Positions 32,809 to 43,883 of a DNA stretch of 64,000 bases are shown here, one piece after another. A program made the position numbers and the translations under genes. Position 1 is the first letter of the stretch. Every line of letters starts with the position of its first letter. The DNA lies in contig ML991776.1 of NCBI GenBank assembly GCA_010094025.1, forward strand, positions 372,001-436,000, given 5' to 3'. The notes beneath the pieces were generated by a model that saw nothing but the letters and a program-made list of their open reading frames with translations, did not search any database and was not told the origin of the DNA. Source of the stretch: Viridothelium virens (Eukaryota > Ascomycota > Dothideomycetes > Trypetheliales > Trypetheliaceae).

Positions 32809-34113
32809 ATGGCGCTCTTTGGCAATTTCGGCACTGGCAACAAGCCAAATACCTTCGGTAGCTTTGGAGGCTCTCAGTCGCAACAGTCTCAGCCGCAGCA
32901 GAGTTCTAGCATATTCGGCACCTCGACTTCACAGCCTCAGCAGCAGCAAGGCTCAAATCTATTCTCTAGTTTTGGACAGCAGCAACAAGCATCACAACAG
33001 CCACAAGGTGGAAGTGTTTTCGGTGCGCCAGCGCAACCGGCGCCATCGACCAGTCTCTTCGGAGCGACGCAGCAACCACAGCAACCGCAGCAAAACACGT
33101 CACAATTCCAGCAAGGTGCAAGCGTCTTTGGTGGGTCGATACTTGGAGCATCACAGAATCAGCTTGCACTTCAGCAGTCGAGGCTAGGATGGAACCCCGG
33201 AAGTAGCCTCAGTACTCGTAAGTCTATTCTCTCCCCTTCCATGTCCCGTCCCCCACGAATCTAACTCACTTCTCCATTGGCAGGCGAAAAAACCATACCG
33301 GAGCAGATGGAAACCATGCTCAAAAAATGGTCGCCCGACTCCCCAGAATGCGTCTTTCAGTATTACTTCTACAACTCCGTCGCACCCGAATACGTCCCGT
33401 ACTACACCCCCGGCCCCGGCGAGGACGAAAAGAAGTGGGAGGAAGCGCTCGCCAAGAAGCCGTCTGAGGGCTCGGTCCCGGTGCTCGGTCGTGGCTTCGC
33501 TGCCATGGGCGAGCGCCTCAAGATCCAAGTGGCTGCTGTGACGGCGCTGCAGACACGGCTGCACGAGATCAATAACAGTCTCACGGCCATGATGCAGGAG
33601 CACGACCTCGTGATTTCGGTGAGAGCGGCGGATGCGAAGAGAAAACATGCTGCGCTTGCGCAACGGTGTCTGGCGCTGGCGGCAAAGGTGCAGGTGCTGA
33701 GGAACCGGGGGTATGCGATGGATAGTGCGGAGGAGGAGTTACGGAAGAGATTAGTGGGGTTGGAGAAAGGTGTGTTTGACCCAGGGATGAGTGGTAGGCA
33801 GGAGGAGATTTGGGCGAGGATGGTGAGCATGAGGGAGCGGACGAGGGTCATACAGGAAGAGTCGGAGAAATTGGGGAAGAAGGTAGGGAATGGAGAGGAT
33901 GAGGGCTTAGATGAAGAGGTCATCAAAAAGACGAAGAAGGTGAGTTTTATGCACTGATATATAGACCGACTGAGAGGCTAACGGTTCCACTAGATCCTGA
34001 GCGACTACGATTCTCAGCTGTCACACCTGAGAAAGGAGGTTGATCAGATTCGTACGGATTTCGAACAATGGGAGAAGAGTACAAAGCCAGGGGCCGAGCT
34101 CAATGGGAGCTGA
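32809..34113 (+). CDS. Nucleoporin Nup57 (NUP54 homologue)
   Basis: A central-channel nucleoporin that works with Nsp1 and Nup49 as a coiled-coil trimer. Three exons: 32809-33217, 33284-33939 and 33994-34113, 394 residues. The N-terminal 135 residues are an FG domain, rich in Gln with GLFG/FG-type units (MALFGNFGTG, SIFGTSTS, SLFGATQQ, SVFGGS). A conserved segment follows, KTIPEQMETMLKKWSPDSPE then CVFQYYFYNSVAPEYVPYY, then the alpha/beta and coiled-coil domains (about 180-394). The segment KWSPDSPECVFQYYFYN is a good family marker. The last exon encodes SDYDSQLSHLRKEVDQIRTD, the end of the coiled coil. Confidence 0.93.
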
Positions 34114-34308
34114 GATGCGAAGGAGCTCAATTACACGAGAGTTGACTGAAGACCGGTACAATTATCAAGGTCTGCCTCTATTACTGTACAATATAGTTAC
34201 ATGGAGCGGCTTTGAAGTGCTATTTTTACAGCTTTGTACGTTGCATGCTTTTTCCTTGTCCAGTCTCTAATGTGTGTGTCGAATGGCCAAGTAATGCGTG
34301 AAGTGAGA

Positions 34309-34634
34309 TCAGACGAGCTTGCTGAGGTAGTCAAAAGCGAAAGGCGCTGAGCACTAGTAAGCACATGTCCAAGAACGAGAAAGCTTCTGAACGCACAGAG
34401 ATAGAGAACTGCACAAGTAAGAGCAGCTAGTTGTAATTCTTGCCCCGCTTTAGCTTCTTGTGCCTGGTCAAAACAGCAATTGAATTAGTGGGATTGGACT
34501 TGAAGGTTGGAGCGAAAGATTTAGGTTTCTCGGTACCTCTAATTCGGCCTTGCTGGGCGGAGGAGGAGCTATGCGGATATTAGCTGGTGTACAGGAAGTT
34601 CTGTAGTGGCGTAATACATACGTCCTCCAAACAT
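34309..34634 (-). CDS. tom5: TOM5, small subunit of the mitochondrial import receptor complex
   Basis: Four exons: 34634-34622 (13 bases), 34568-34537 (32), 34463-34397 (67) and 34346-34309 (38), giving a 49-residue protein. All introns are GT-AG with in-phase joins; introns 1 and 3 have CTAAT/CTAGT-like branch sites. The protein begins MFGGPPPPPSKAELEAQEAK, carries one C-terminal transmembrane helix (LQLAALTCAVLYLSPFAFDY) and ends SKLV. This layout, with a Gly/Pro-rich cytosolic start, a short charged helix and one membrane anchor with a Pro near its end, is that of fungal Tom5, which links the import receptors to the Tom40 pore. The exons are too short for simple reading-frame searches. It is divergent from SPN1. 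Confidence 0.82.
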
Positions 34635-34961
34635 TATGATGCGTTAGGTGAGAAAACGTTATTTGCTTGTGCTGGAAGAAAATAAGTTCATTCAATGACC
34701 GGGAGACGTGATTGCATCCGGAAGCTTTGAAGCTTCGGCTTCGGAGCTTCTTTTCACCGCGGCGCGACTTGGTTCCGTGGTTCGGTCGCCGCTTTCGTTA
34801 TCCCCACGACCTTGGTACCTTCTCCTCGTCGCCTTGCCTCCCCATAGACTTCTAGACCTGTATCTGGCTCTCCTCTTGGACGAGCATTTTCTTTTTCACT
34901 ACAACGTCAACAACTCAGCGCTTGATTACACCTCCATTCGAGACTTGAGAATATATCAGAC
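34635..34961. promoter_or_regulatory. Divergent promoter region of TOM5 and SPN1
   Basis: The spacer of 327 bases between start codons contains a GAAGCTTTGAAGCTTCGGCTTCGGAGCTTC block at about 34720-34750 made of GAAGCTT/CGGAGCTTC-like inverted units, and a CT-rich tract before the SPN1 start. Function is inferred from position. Confidence 0.4.
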
Positions 34962-36412
34962 ATGGAAGACGTGGAACCATACGAAGGCCCTCCCAATGGC
35001 GAAGCTTCTCCTGAAGCCGGCCACGATCCTGACGATCCACTCAGACCAGAGGTGGAAGAGGAAGACGCGGCAGGAACTCCACCTCTAGCTGATCCTCATC
35101 AAGATATGGATGCTGTGGAGGATAAAGAGGAACTGGCGGCCGACGACGATTCTGATGTCCTCTCCGAAGTTGACGAAGCTCAATTTGAGGACTTCGATCC
35201 CGCAAATATCGCTATCGATGAGCGACCGGCGATTGCCGTGGACGAAAGCAACGTCGGTCTGATCGGTGTTCATAAACGGAAAAAAGGAGAAGGGGATGAC
35301 AGACCTAGGAAGAAAAAGAAAGAAAGTAGGAGGGAGAAGCCAAAGAAGAACCGAAAGAAACGGGATCAGGATGATGATTTCGAGGGTGGCGAGGAGATCG
35401 AGGGCAAGCGAGCCCGGAAACCCAAAGACAGTGGTGAGCGGAGGGATCGGCCACGCGCCAGGAAGGCCACTCCAGAACTCGAGAATGAGGAGCACCTCAC
35501 ACCAGAAGAAAGAAGGAAGAGGGCGCTTGATCGGGCCATGGACGATGCTTTGAAAAATCCTAACAAGCGCAGACGTAAGAGAGATGGAATTGTAAGTCGC
35601 TACGATCTTACAGCAGCTTCCGACACCTACTAACTCATCTCCAGGACCTCTCCGAAATGGCCGACGCCGAAATCGAAGACATTCGCCGCCGCATGGCCGA
35701 AGCCGCCCAAGCTGACACCGAATCCCGCAAAATCAACAAACCCGCCATGCAAAAACTCCGCATGCTCCCAGAAGTTGTCGCCCTCCTCAACCGCAACACC
35801 CTCCAATCCTCGCTCGTCGACCCAGACATCAACCTTCTCGAAGCCGTGCGCTTCTTCCTCGAACCCCTCGACGACGGCTCCCTCCCCGCCTACAACATTC
35901 AGCGCGACCTCTTCGCCGCCCTCGCCAAACTCCCCATCACCAAGGACGCCCTCGTCGCCTCCGGCATCGGCAAAGTCACCCTCTTCTACACCAAGTCGAC
36001 GAAGCCCGAGCTCCCCATCAAGCGCCAGGCCGAGCGCCTCCTCGGCGAGTGGACCCGTCCGATCCTCAAGCGCTCCGACGACTACCGTAAGCGCGCCCTC
36101 GTCGAGGTCGACTATGAACCTGATGCCCTGCCCTCGTCCACGGCCGCTGGCGGAGTTGGCAGCGCGGCGCGCGCGAGTCAGGCGAGCAGCCAGGCTGCTG
36201 CACAGTATGCGGCGAGGCAGCGGGCATTGGCGACGCCGACGCTGTCGAATCGGGCGAGGATGGAGGGCAGTGGCTTGTCGAGTTATAGTATCGCGCCGCG
36301 GAATACTATCTCTGCGCAAAATCCTTATGCGAGGCCGATGGGAGCGAGCAGTGATGCGGCATTCAGGCGCTTGAAGGCGAGGCAGATGGCGAAAGGGAAG
36401 AGTGGGAGGTAG
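34962..36412 (+). CDS. spn1: Transcription elongation factor SPN1/IWS1
   Basis: Binds Spt6 and RNA polymerase II during elongation. Exons 34962-35591 and 35645-36412 give 465 residues. The first half is acidic then strongly basic and disordered, with a KRKKGEGDDRPRKKKKESRR nuclear-localisation-type run. The conserved TFIIS-N-like (IWS1) domain covers about 220-370, with MQKLRMLPEVVALLNRNTLQ, NLLEAVRFFLEPLDDGSLPA and VLFYTKSTKPELPIKRQAER-type sequence (the fungal version reads KVTLFYTKS). The C-terminus is Ala/Gln/Ser-rich and ends RRLKARQMAKGKSGR. The single intron is 53 bases. The family assignment is firm. Confidence 0.94.
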
Positions 36413-37195
36413 AGGGAAGGGGTTTGGGGGTTTGTTATGGTGGTTTGGGGTCGGGCTGTTACTTGCGTAGACGCGTAGTAATGGCTTGAAGGTTTTTGCC
36501 TTTTTCCTTCTTTTCAGATTGTAGAATAGTCTCTTATGGCATTTATGAGGCGCAGTGGATATAGGAGGACAGCATCAGTTTGGAGACAGGATACGGACGT
36601 GTGACTTTGAGACCATTGGCACGACACTCTTGTACCTTCAATGAAGCCCATTGTTTCATTTTAGCTCCCAAGCCTGGGCACTCAACATTGAAGACTTGAT
36701 TCACAAGCAAATGAGCCCAGACCCACATTATTGTTATGTGCAGGAAAGACTTTTAAGTGGCTTCACATAGTCTTTCTGTTATGATTGGTAAAAACGGGTA
36801 TGAGACGGTGATAATTTAACCCATAGTTTTCATTGTGTAAAGCATCGATTTCTTAGCTCTAAATATGACAGAACTGTGTGCCAGAACTGTGTGCCAGAAC
36901 TGCGTGTGATTTTAGACATGATTGCTGGACCGGTGCTCTAAGCGGCCCACGGCATGAGCCGGCCCATACGGAGTACCTGCGTGCCTTTGTTTCTTCTTAT
37001 TCTCTTGGGTCTTCCTCTTGCCTCATTTCGGTTTTCTCTGCATGCTTACGCTATGTGGACGACCAAGTGATCGGCCTCTCTTTTTGTTTCTGGCAAACTA
37101 TCGTCGCAGATGGTTTAGAACATTGGTAGGCCGACGGCCAGAGTCTGATATTTTTCTATTGAGTTCCAGAGACATCCTTTTTTGCTAAGGATGTT
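36413..37195. other. Intergenic spacer between convergent stop codons
   Basis: About 780 bases. It holds a short tandem AGAACTGTGTGCC-type repeat (two copies plus a degenerate third at about 36870-36906) and a TACGGAGTA at 36967-36975. No gene is seen. Confidence 0.5.
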
Positions 37196-39046
37196 TCAAT
37201 CGAGGAGAACTTTACAACCATTGGCATTGGATAGAGTTAGAGTGAGATGCTGACGTTCCGTCCCGGGTTCTTCCAGAGGCTCTCCGGGGGCAAGCTTCAT
37301 ATTCGGAAATTCTTGGAGGACCCGCACTATACCACATGATGCAAGCATAAGTCCAAAATCCTCTGATTTGTTTACCATCAGCGTTTGCTTCTGCAACAAG
37401 AATCACAACGTCACTTACTTCCAAGGCAAAGTCGTGGTCCACCGTTAAATGGAAGATAACCCCAGCCGATGCTGGCAAGCTCCGAGTCTTCCCATCTCTC
37501 AGGCCGGAAAGCTAGACGGTCTGAGCCGTATAGATCCTCACGTCGTTGCATGTGGTAGACCGAGTATGCGACGGGCATTCCTTCTCGAACGAGAAGTGGT
37601 GAACGTCCGTCCGGGCCACCACCGACAGGGAGAGCGGTAGTCTTTCTGCAAAATCGAGTATTGATCGGAACAGGAGGATACAATCGGAGCGCTACAGCTA
37701 TATTTCAGTGATGACTAGGGCTTCACTGATATTGGAATTCTCACTCTCTTTAATAACGTTGTGCAGGTAGGGCATGCGCTGAATGTGCGCTCGAGTAATA
37801 TTCTTCTCGCTCCCGACAGTATTGTCAATCTCGCAACGAAGCCGGCTCAGGACGATGGGGTTACGCAAAAGCAGACGACTGGATTGAAAGTATGAGCATT
37901 GTCCAAGGAAATGATTCTGTGTACTAACAAAGCGTAGGACAGTGTCGCAGCTGTAGTGTCCCGTCCGGCTATCAGCACGTTAAGTGTCTGATCTCGAACG
38001 AGTCGCATGTCCTCATTGTCGCGGTGCAGCTCCCCAATGAAAGACGTTTTTTCTGGCTCTAGTGGCTGTTCCGATTCTCGCTGCAAAGCCTCTGTAACAA
38101 ACTGATAAGTGTATCTTTTAATTGTTTCACAAGCTTTGAAGAACCCTTTAGGGCGGTATAGAAAATACATATCCCCAAGCCGCACACGCGTACCCGTCAC
38201 CAGAGAAGCTTTGTCAAATGCTCTTGAGAAGAGGTCTCCGGTTTCATGCTTGAAACTCTCGACTGGCTGTCCTAGTATCATGGCGATCGTTGTGTCGAGC
38301 GTCAACCGATAGAACATTGGCTGAAGATCTGTGATGCCGGAAGAGACCTTCAATCTTTCAATCAGGTTTTCTAAATGCTCTCGGAAACCTTCAAGGTTCT
38401 GATACTGCATCCGAACGAACTGTCGCCTTAGAACCTCCCGTGAGTGCTTCCAGGCAGCTCCATCTTGGGTGAAGATTCCTTCACCGATCATAGCCTTCAT
38501 AGCCATGCTACGATGTCCCAGGTGGAAGTCTAGGATAGCTTCGTGTTAGGCTGAAGGGCTCTAGGTACGCAGAACTAATTGCATGCTTATGGAATTTACC
38601 TTGAAAATGTGTGGATAGTAATGCCTCAACGTTTTCGGGGTCCTGTGTCACATAGCCCAGGCCTCCAAGAATCTTGACTTCAGCAGTTGGACTTAATTGA
38701 TCAAAGTGCTTAGTAAAAAAGGCAAGAAGCTTCTTTTCGCGTCCTGCTCTAAATCCACTCTTCAATACATCAAGTGCAAGAGGCCAGCTGTAGGCAAGCT
38801 TCGCTGTTGGAGGTTTGCAGCCATTCCGCTCTCCGAACTCGACGTCTTGCTAAGGTATTCAGTCAACAAGCAAGTCCACATAACCTCAAGCATAAGATAG
38901 CGTACGCGATACTTTGTAACCCTGCGAACGTACACATATGTCCATAGAAAGGTCAAAAAAACAAGTATCGCGAATGTCGAAGGTCGGATAGACGTGAAGG
39001 ACGTGATAGAGTCGAGTACGCGTCGAAACGAAGTGCTGGCAGACAT
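37196..39046 (-). CDS. Cytochrome P450, CYP52-like (alkane/fatty-acid omega-hydroxylase type)
   Basis: Six exons: 39046-38906, 38849-38600, 38529-37929, 37878-37745, 37691-37419 and 37362-37196, 521 residues, all phases closing. The N-terminus has a membrane anchor ([17 protein letters not shown]). [20 protein letters not shown] is the family-typical entry segment. Later marks are I-helix [11 protein letters not shown], ExxR at [11 protein letters not shown] (across the exon 4/5 join), FRPERW, and the heme loop [10 protein letters not shown] with Cys464. CYP52-type enzymes omega-hydroxylate n-alkanes and fatty acids. At the last intron the nearer AG (37396) puts the tail out of frame; the AG before 37362 restores the usual 12-residue spacing to VRVLQEF. 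The substrate is unproven. Confidence 0.87.
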
Positions 39047-39760
39047 GCTTTAGAGTACTAACTTTTGAGCGAACCCGAAACCTTTAACTGACGACAGGCC
39101 CGGTGGAACATGCGAGATCTTTTGAAGCAGCCTACTCAATGGCGAGAGATTCCGTGCCGCTGGTGTCCAAGGATAATTCAAAACAGCCCCGGCCACGAAT
39201 CCGCAATGAGGCGCTGCAGCCGGGTGGAAGCAGAAAAACACAAAAGCAATATGTACACAAAAGCAATTACCCATCCGTTGTGCTTGCAGGCCATTGGACA
39301 CTCGCAGCAGGGGTCATCACCAATAGGGGTAGGTAGCAATCTTACAACCCATCTGCCGCTTCCGCGCCCATAATGATTGGCTGACTAGTACCAGTCAAGA
39401 AGACGCAGCCCGCTTTGCCTACTTGATATGTGCTCAATGTACTCCATACTCGATGCTGTGGCGCTTTGGCAGAGGACGAATAATCAATGGGCTCAGCCGC
39501 CTCCTTTCGTCATTCAAGAGCGATTGGACTGGATCTGCGTATTGCAAACCTTCGCAGGATCGGCCGTCGCAAATCCGGCTAATGGAAGCTCTTAATCACA
39601 TAGCTACTGGCCTTGCGTTAAGAAGACGACGCGGTCACCTCGTGATCTCCTAACCATTGTTTTACCTCTGACCCGATTCTGAAACTATGACATCGATGCG
39701 TTCCCTACAAGTCAGCAGCCTGATCGCCCTAACATCCCATGGGAGCGACGCTTTCGCCAT
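39047..39760. other. Divergent spacer between the CYP52-like P450 and the STAND receptor
   Basis: A 714-base region between two start codons. It contains short open frames without recognisable features. It is presumed to hold both promoters. Confidence 0.5.
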
Positions 39761-42700
39761 ATGGCCGATCCTTTCTCTGTCGTTGCAGGTACCGCCGGAC
39801 TAGCTGATGTTTGCATTCGACTTACGAAGTTCTTAAAACACGCCAAGGATGAATTTCGAGCGGTAGACCAGGAATTAGAAGACCTCTTCGAAGAGATCGA
39901 GTCGCTTCGATCGACCAATGAGTTAGTTAAGCAAAGTTATACACAGGGGTCCGTGGCCCTGGTAGACTCCGACCATCAGCAAATCATAAATACACACTGG
40001 CGCGCAACTCAAAACACCTTAGCTAGCTGCTGGCGCGTTACGGAACAGATTGAAGAGTTGCTAAAAGATGTTGCAAATGCTGGAAGTGGAAAGCATGTGA
40101 AGCTTGATCAGTTACGCAGATGGCTGAAGCAGCAATCAAAGGAGGAGATCCTCAGCGCTCTGCGTGAAAGGTTGAAAGCACATCAGATTGCGCTACAACT
40201 TAGTCTTTCAGCGGTCAGCATGTCAGTCAGTTTTCTTCTTCTTCAACAAATCGGTTGACTGACACGTACTAGTATTTATTCCCGTACCACCCAGCAAACT
40301 TCGCTCAGGTCTTATTCAGACCTATCCAAGTCCGTACAAAATCTGGGATCTGATCTAGAATCGAAGATAAGTTCCTTGGAAAATATCATCAATGTGTCCA
40401 CTGAAAGATCAGTAAGTCGTCGGACCTCCAGTGTGATGATGCAAATACTGACTTGAAAGCTAAAACTCGCCATTGAATCAGCACAGAAAGTAGTGCCTCT
40501 AGCATTCTTGAACAATCATTTTTTCACCCCACAAACCGTAAGCAGTATCTTCACCGGACGAGAAAGAGAACTGGAACTATTGAAACAACACTTAACGTCT
40601 CCACCTTCTTCGAACCCCTTGGAGACGCAGAAGAGGTTCGTGATATATGGTCTTGCAGGATCTGGGAAAACGCAATTCTGTTCCAAATTTGCATCAGATA
40701 ATAGGCAAAGGTAGTTGCCAAATGGATGTGACACTTTGAACTGAACGCTAATTCGAGTAGTTATTGGGGCGTCTTTTGGATCAATGCAAGCTCCAAGGAG
40801 CACGTAGAACAATCGTTCTCCACGATCTCGACGATTGGGAAGGTTGCAGCTAATCAAGCTGCCGTGAAAAGCTGGCTTTCGAGCCTCGGACCTCAGCAAC
40901 CATGGCTACTCATCATCGATAACGCCGATGGGGACGATTTGCTGGTGGAGGAATGTTTTCCTGATAGCAATGTCGGTACCATATTGATAACTACCAGAAA
41001 TCCTCTACTGAAAACGCTCGGCACTGTGAGACCACGCTATTTCGAGTTTCATGGTTTGAAGGAAAACAATTCAATCGAATTGCTACTGAACGCCGCGGAT
41101 GAGACGTTGCCTTGGATCGAGCCCTCCATCAACTGTGCACGTACTATTGCCAAGGCTATGGGCTATCTGCCGCTTGCTCTGATGCACGCTGGGAAGGCAA
41201 TCCTTGCGCGGCTTTGCACGCTAGAAACATACCTCGACTTCTTTGAGAAAAGCTGGGCTCGCATACGCCAGACAAAGGAGCCAGAGGTTGCCACTTCAGT
41301 TTCTGACACGAATGCCACAATCTATAGCAGTTACGAGCTCATACACCAAAGCATCTCGGCGAAGAAGACTCGAGCTTCGGAGGATGCTTTAGATCTTTTG
41401 AAGATATTTTCCTTTCTCGATCGTCAAAGCATCAAGCTAGAAATATTCTCACGGGCAGCATCAAATCCCAAGCTTGAAGCCATGGAGGGAATGCGTAAAG
41501 AAAATGAAAGAAAGGCGTACCGTCAGTCAAGGCCAAGGCATACATGGACGCAGGTAGCAAGGGATATTGTTATTCGCGCCGTCAGTCTTCTCAATCAGCT
41601 GGGTCACCGACCAGTCTTACCAAAATTCCTTTCCGAAACGCCAGGGCCCGCGCCTTTCGACGAACTGAGATTGAGAGAAGCATTCAACGTGCTTTTTCAG
41701 ATGTCACTTGTCTCTACAAGCACCGGCGTTGCTGACTGTTATTCTATGCATGCGGCCGTCCATCTGTGGGCAAGACATAGGCCAGAAATGACACTCGCCG
41801 AGCAAGCAATATGGTGTCAAACAACAGCAACAATACTTTCTCGAGCAATCTTACTTCCTCCGTTGAATGACACGGAGGGGGATGAAATCTTTCGCAGAGA
41901 CTTACTTCCTCATGTCCGTCATGTCCAACAAATTGAGCGCGCCATTCAAAACAGATTTGCAAAAAACAGAGAATCTAGGCGAAAGCTATTTCCAATCCCG
42001 CAGCCTTCAATGAATTCAGACAGACTGGTGCAACTCGTGAAGTTCAGTCTGATTTATGCGCAGGGACACCAGCTTGAAGAAGCCGAGAAGCTGCAATCAT
42101 TCGTTGCACATTTTGCGGTTCGGTATCTGGGTATGTACAACGTTCGGACCATAGGCATCATCAGGCTCCTATCATGGACCTACTGGCAGCTTGTGCGGGT
42201 GAATGAAGCCGTTGAGCTTCAAAAGCGAGCCTTGGACGCATGCGTACAAGTTCTCGGGAGAGAAAATCCAGAAACGCTCCAGATCATGGATTCGTACGGC
42301 TCGTGTTTATGGCTGCAAGGCCGAGTTCCGGAAGCACGTAGAGTACACACAAGTGCCGTCGAGGGGCTGGCAAAGACACTTGGTGATGATCACACTCAGA
42401 CTCTAAAAGCGATGGGAGGTTTGGGCCGCGCAGTTGGTAAAGACTTCGATTTCACCGAGGCGATTGGCATACAGTCCAGAGCGTTTACTAGCCTGAAGAA
42501 TAAGCTCGGTGCCTCTCATTCTGCCACACTCGAAGCCATGGACAACCTGGCCATGGCCCACTTTGACAGAGCCGCGTATCGCCAAGGCCAACCGGGAGAC
42601 CTTGATCATGCACTTGAGCTTGAGTCTGAAGTCTTTGCAATGCGCAGAGAAAGTTTTGGGAGAGAGCATTATCACACTCTTTGGTCTGGCCTAAATCTAG

Positions 42701-43122
42701 CACGTATCAGAGCTATTCGCGGTGAGATTGATGAGGCTTTGTCGACATTTCTGCCTGGACATGCTGTCGTGCGGAGAGACCTAGGCGAGACCCATTTTAT
42801 CTACCTATTCGGGGAGCTGCATCATGGCCGCATCCTTATGTGTGCTGGAAGGTATGAGGAAGCAGAACAGGTCTTGCTGAAAGTGGTCGACTCGCACAAG
42901 GAGAACAACGGGAGGCACCCCGATCGCTTACTGGCAATGTTCTCATTGATCAAGTGCCGTAACGTGTTGGGCAAAGAGGACCAAACGACGGGGCTTTTGG
43001 AAGAGCTGACTGAATCGACGAAAGCGCTGTTCGGAGCGGACCATGCTGCAGTCAGATACCTCCTCGAAGAAAGAACATTATCGAAAGATACGAGTGACGT
43101 TCTGAACGAATCCGAACGATGA
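39761..43122 (+). CDS. Fungal STAND/NLR receptor: N-terminal helical domain, NB-ARC, TPR
   Basis: Four exons: 39761-40221, 40273-40411, 40460-40710 and 40761-43122, about 1070 residues. Residues 1-150 are a helical domain beginning MADPFSVVAGTAGLADVCIR, resembling the fungal STAND N-terminal domain. The NB-ARC module opens with FTGRERELELLKQHL and has the P-loop GLAGSGKT (264-271), Walker B LLIIDNAD (Asp337) and sensor ILITTRN, followed by GYLPLAL (the GLPL motif). The C-terminal 400 residues hold tetratricopeptide repeats of the kinesin-light-chain kind, with units ending LGDDHTQTL, LGASHSATL and FGREHYHTL. Such proteins are intracellular switches in non-self recognition and cell death. The ligand is unknown. 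Three of four exons are crowded into the first kilobase. Confidence 0.85.
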
Positions 43123-43883
43123 GCTAGTTGCGCCCCCTTTTTTATAAAGCTTGGTTCATACAATATCGTTAATTAAAATCTACTGGTGACGCTGGTAAGA
43201 CTCGACCATTCGAGGTGTCATTCAATATGGTAATACCATACAGAGTTAAAGGCAACATTGAGCTCGACGTCAATCCCGTCTCGTAACTTTCAAGTGCTAA
43301 GTATGACCATTCGCGAGTCAATCTGTACGAATATCTGTACTCAAGCATTTCGAAGATGGTAATCACATTCTGTTTTAGCCTCTATGCACGTTTGGACCAC
43401 GAATTCATTAGAGCTCATTCATTATTAGTCGGAATTGGAGGCGTTATGAGTCAAACGACAATCTTTGATGATATCTCCGCATCCGCTCTGGAGTACGTCG
43501 TTATTTACAGCCGTATATACCAGCACCAGTCTGATTATCTCTATATTTATGTTTCGCCAATGTACCATTAAGATCTTTCTAAAGAAACACTCCCAAATTT
43601 CCCCCGAGTGACTCAGCTACAGTTTTGAATGAAAGCCTGTGAATCAGACTCCCCTCTGCCATATCAAAGGCCAATGTTCCGCACCCTAAATTTTTCAGCA
43701 ACGATGTAGAAGTGGTATCTCTTGGAAACAAGCGATGGAAGACCATCAAAGTCGATCAAGATCAAAAGGACTGGACGCCTGTGTTATAGGCCGTGACTAA
43801 ATATCGTATCGCAAGATATGTATAAGAAGCTTTCGTAACGGTCGAAAACGAGATGTGAATCGAGGTTTGTCTATCAAAATTTC
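43123..43883. other. Intergenic spacer between convergent stop codons
   Basis: A 761-base, AT-richer spacer between the STAND gene and the glucan synthase gene. No gene, repeat or RNA is recognised. Confidence 0.5.

Noticed and set aside
40493-40714. The small P-loop-bearing frame as a separate gene
   Set aside because: It joins in phase with flanking exons to form one NB-ARC protein, so it is exon 3 of the STAND gene.
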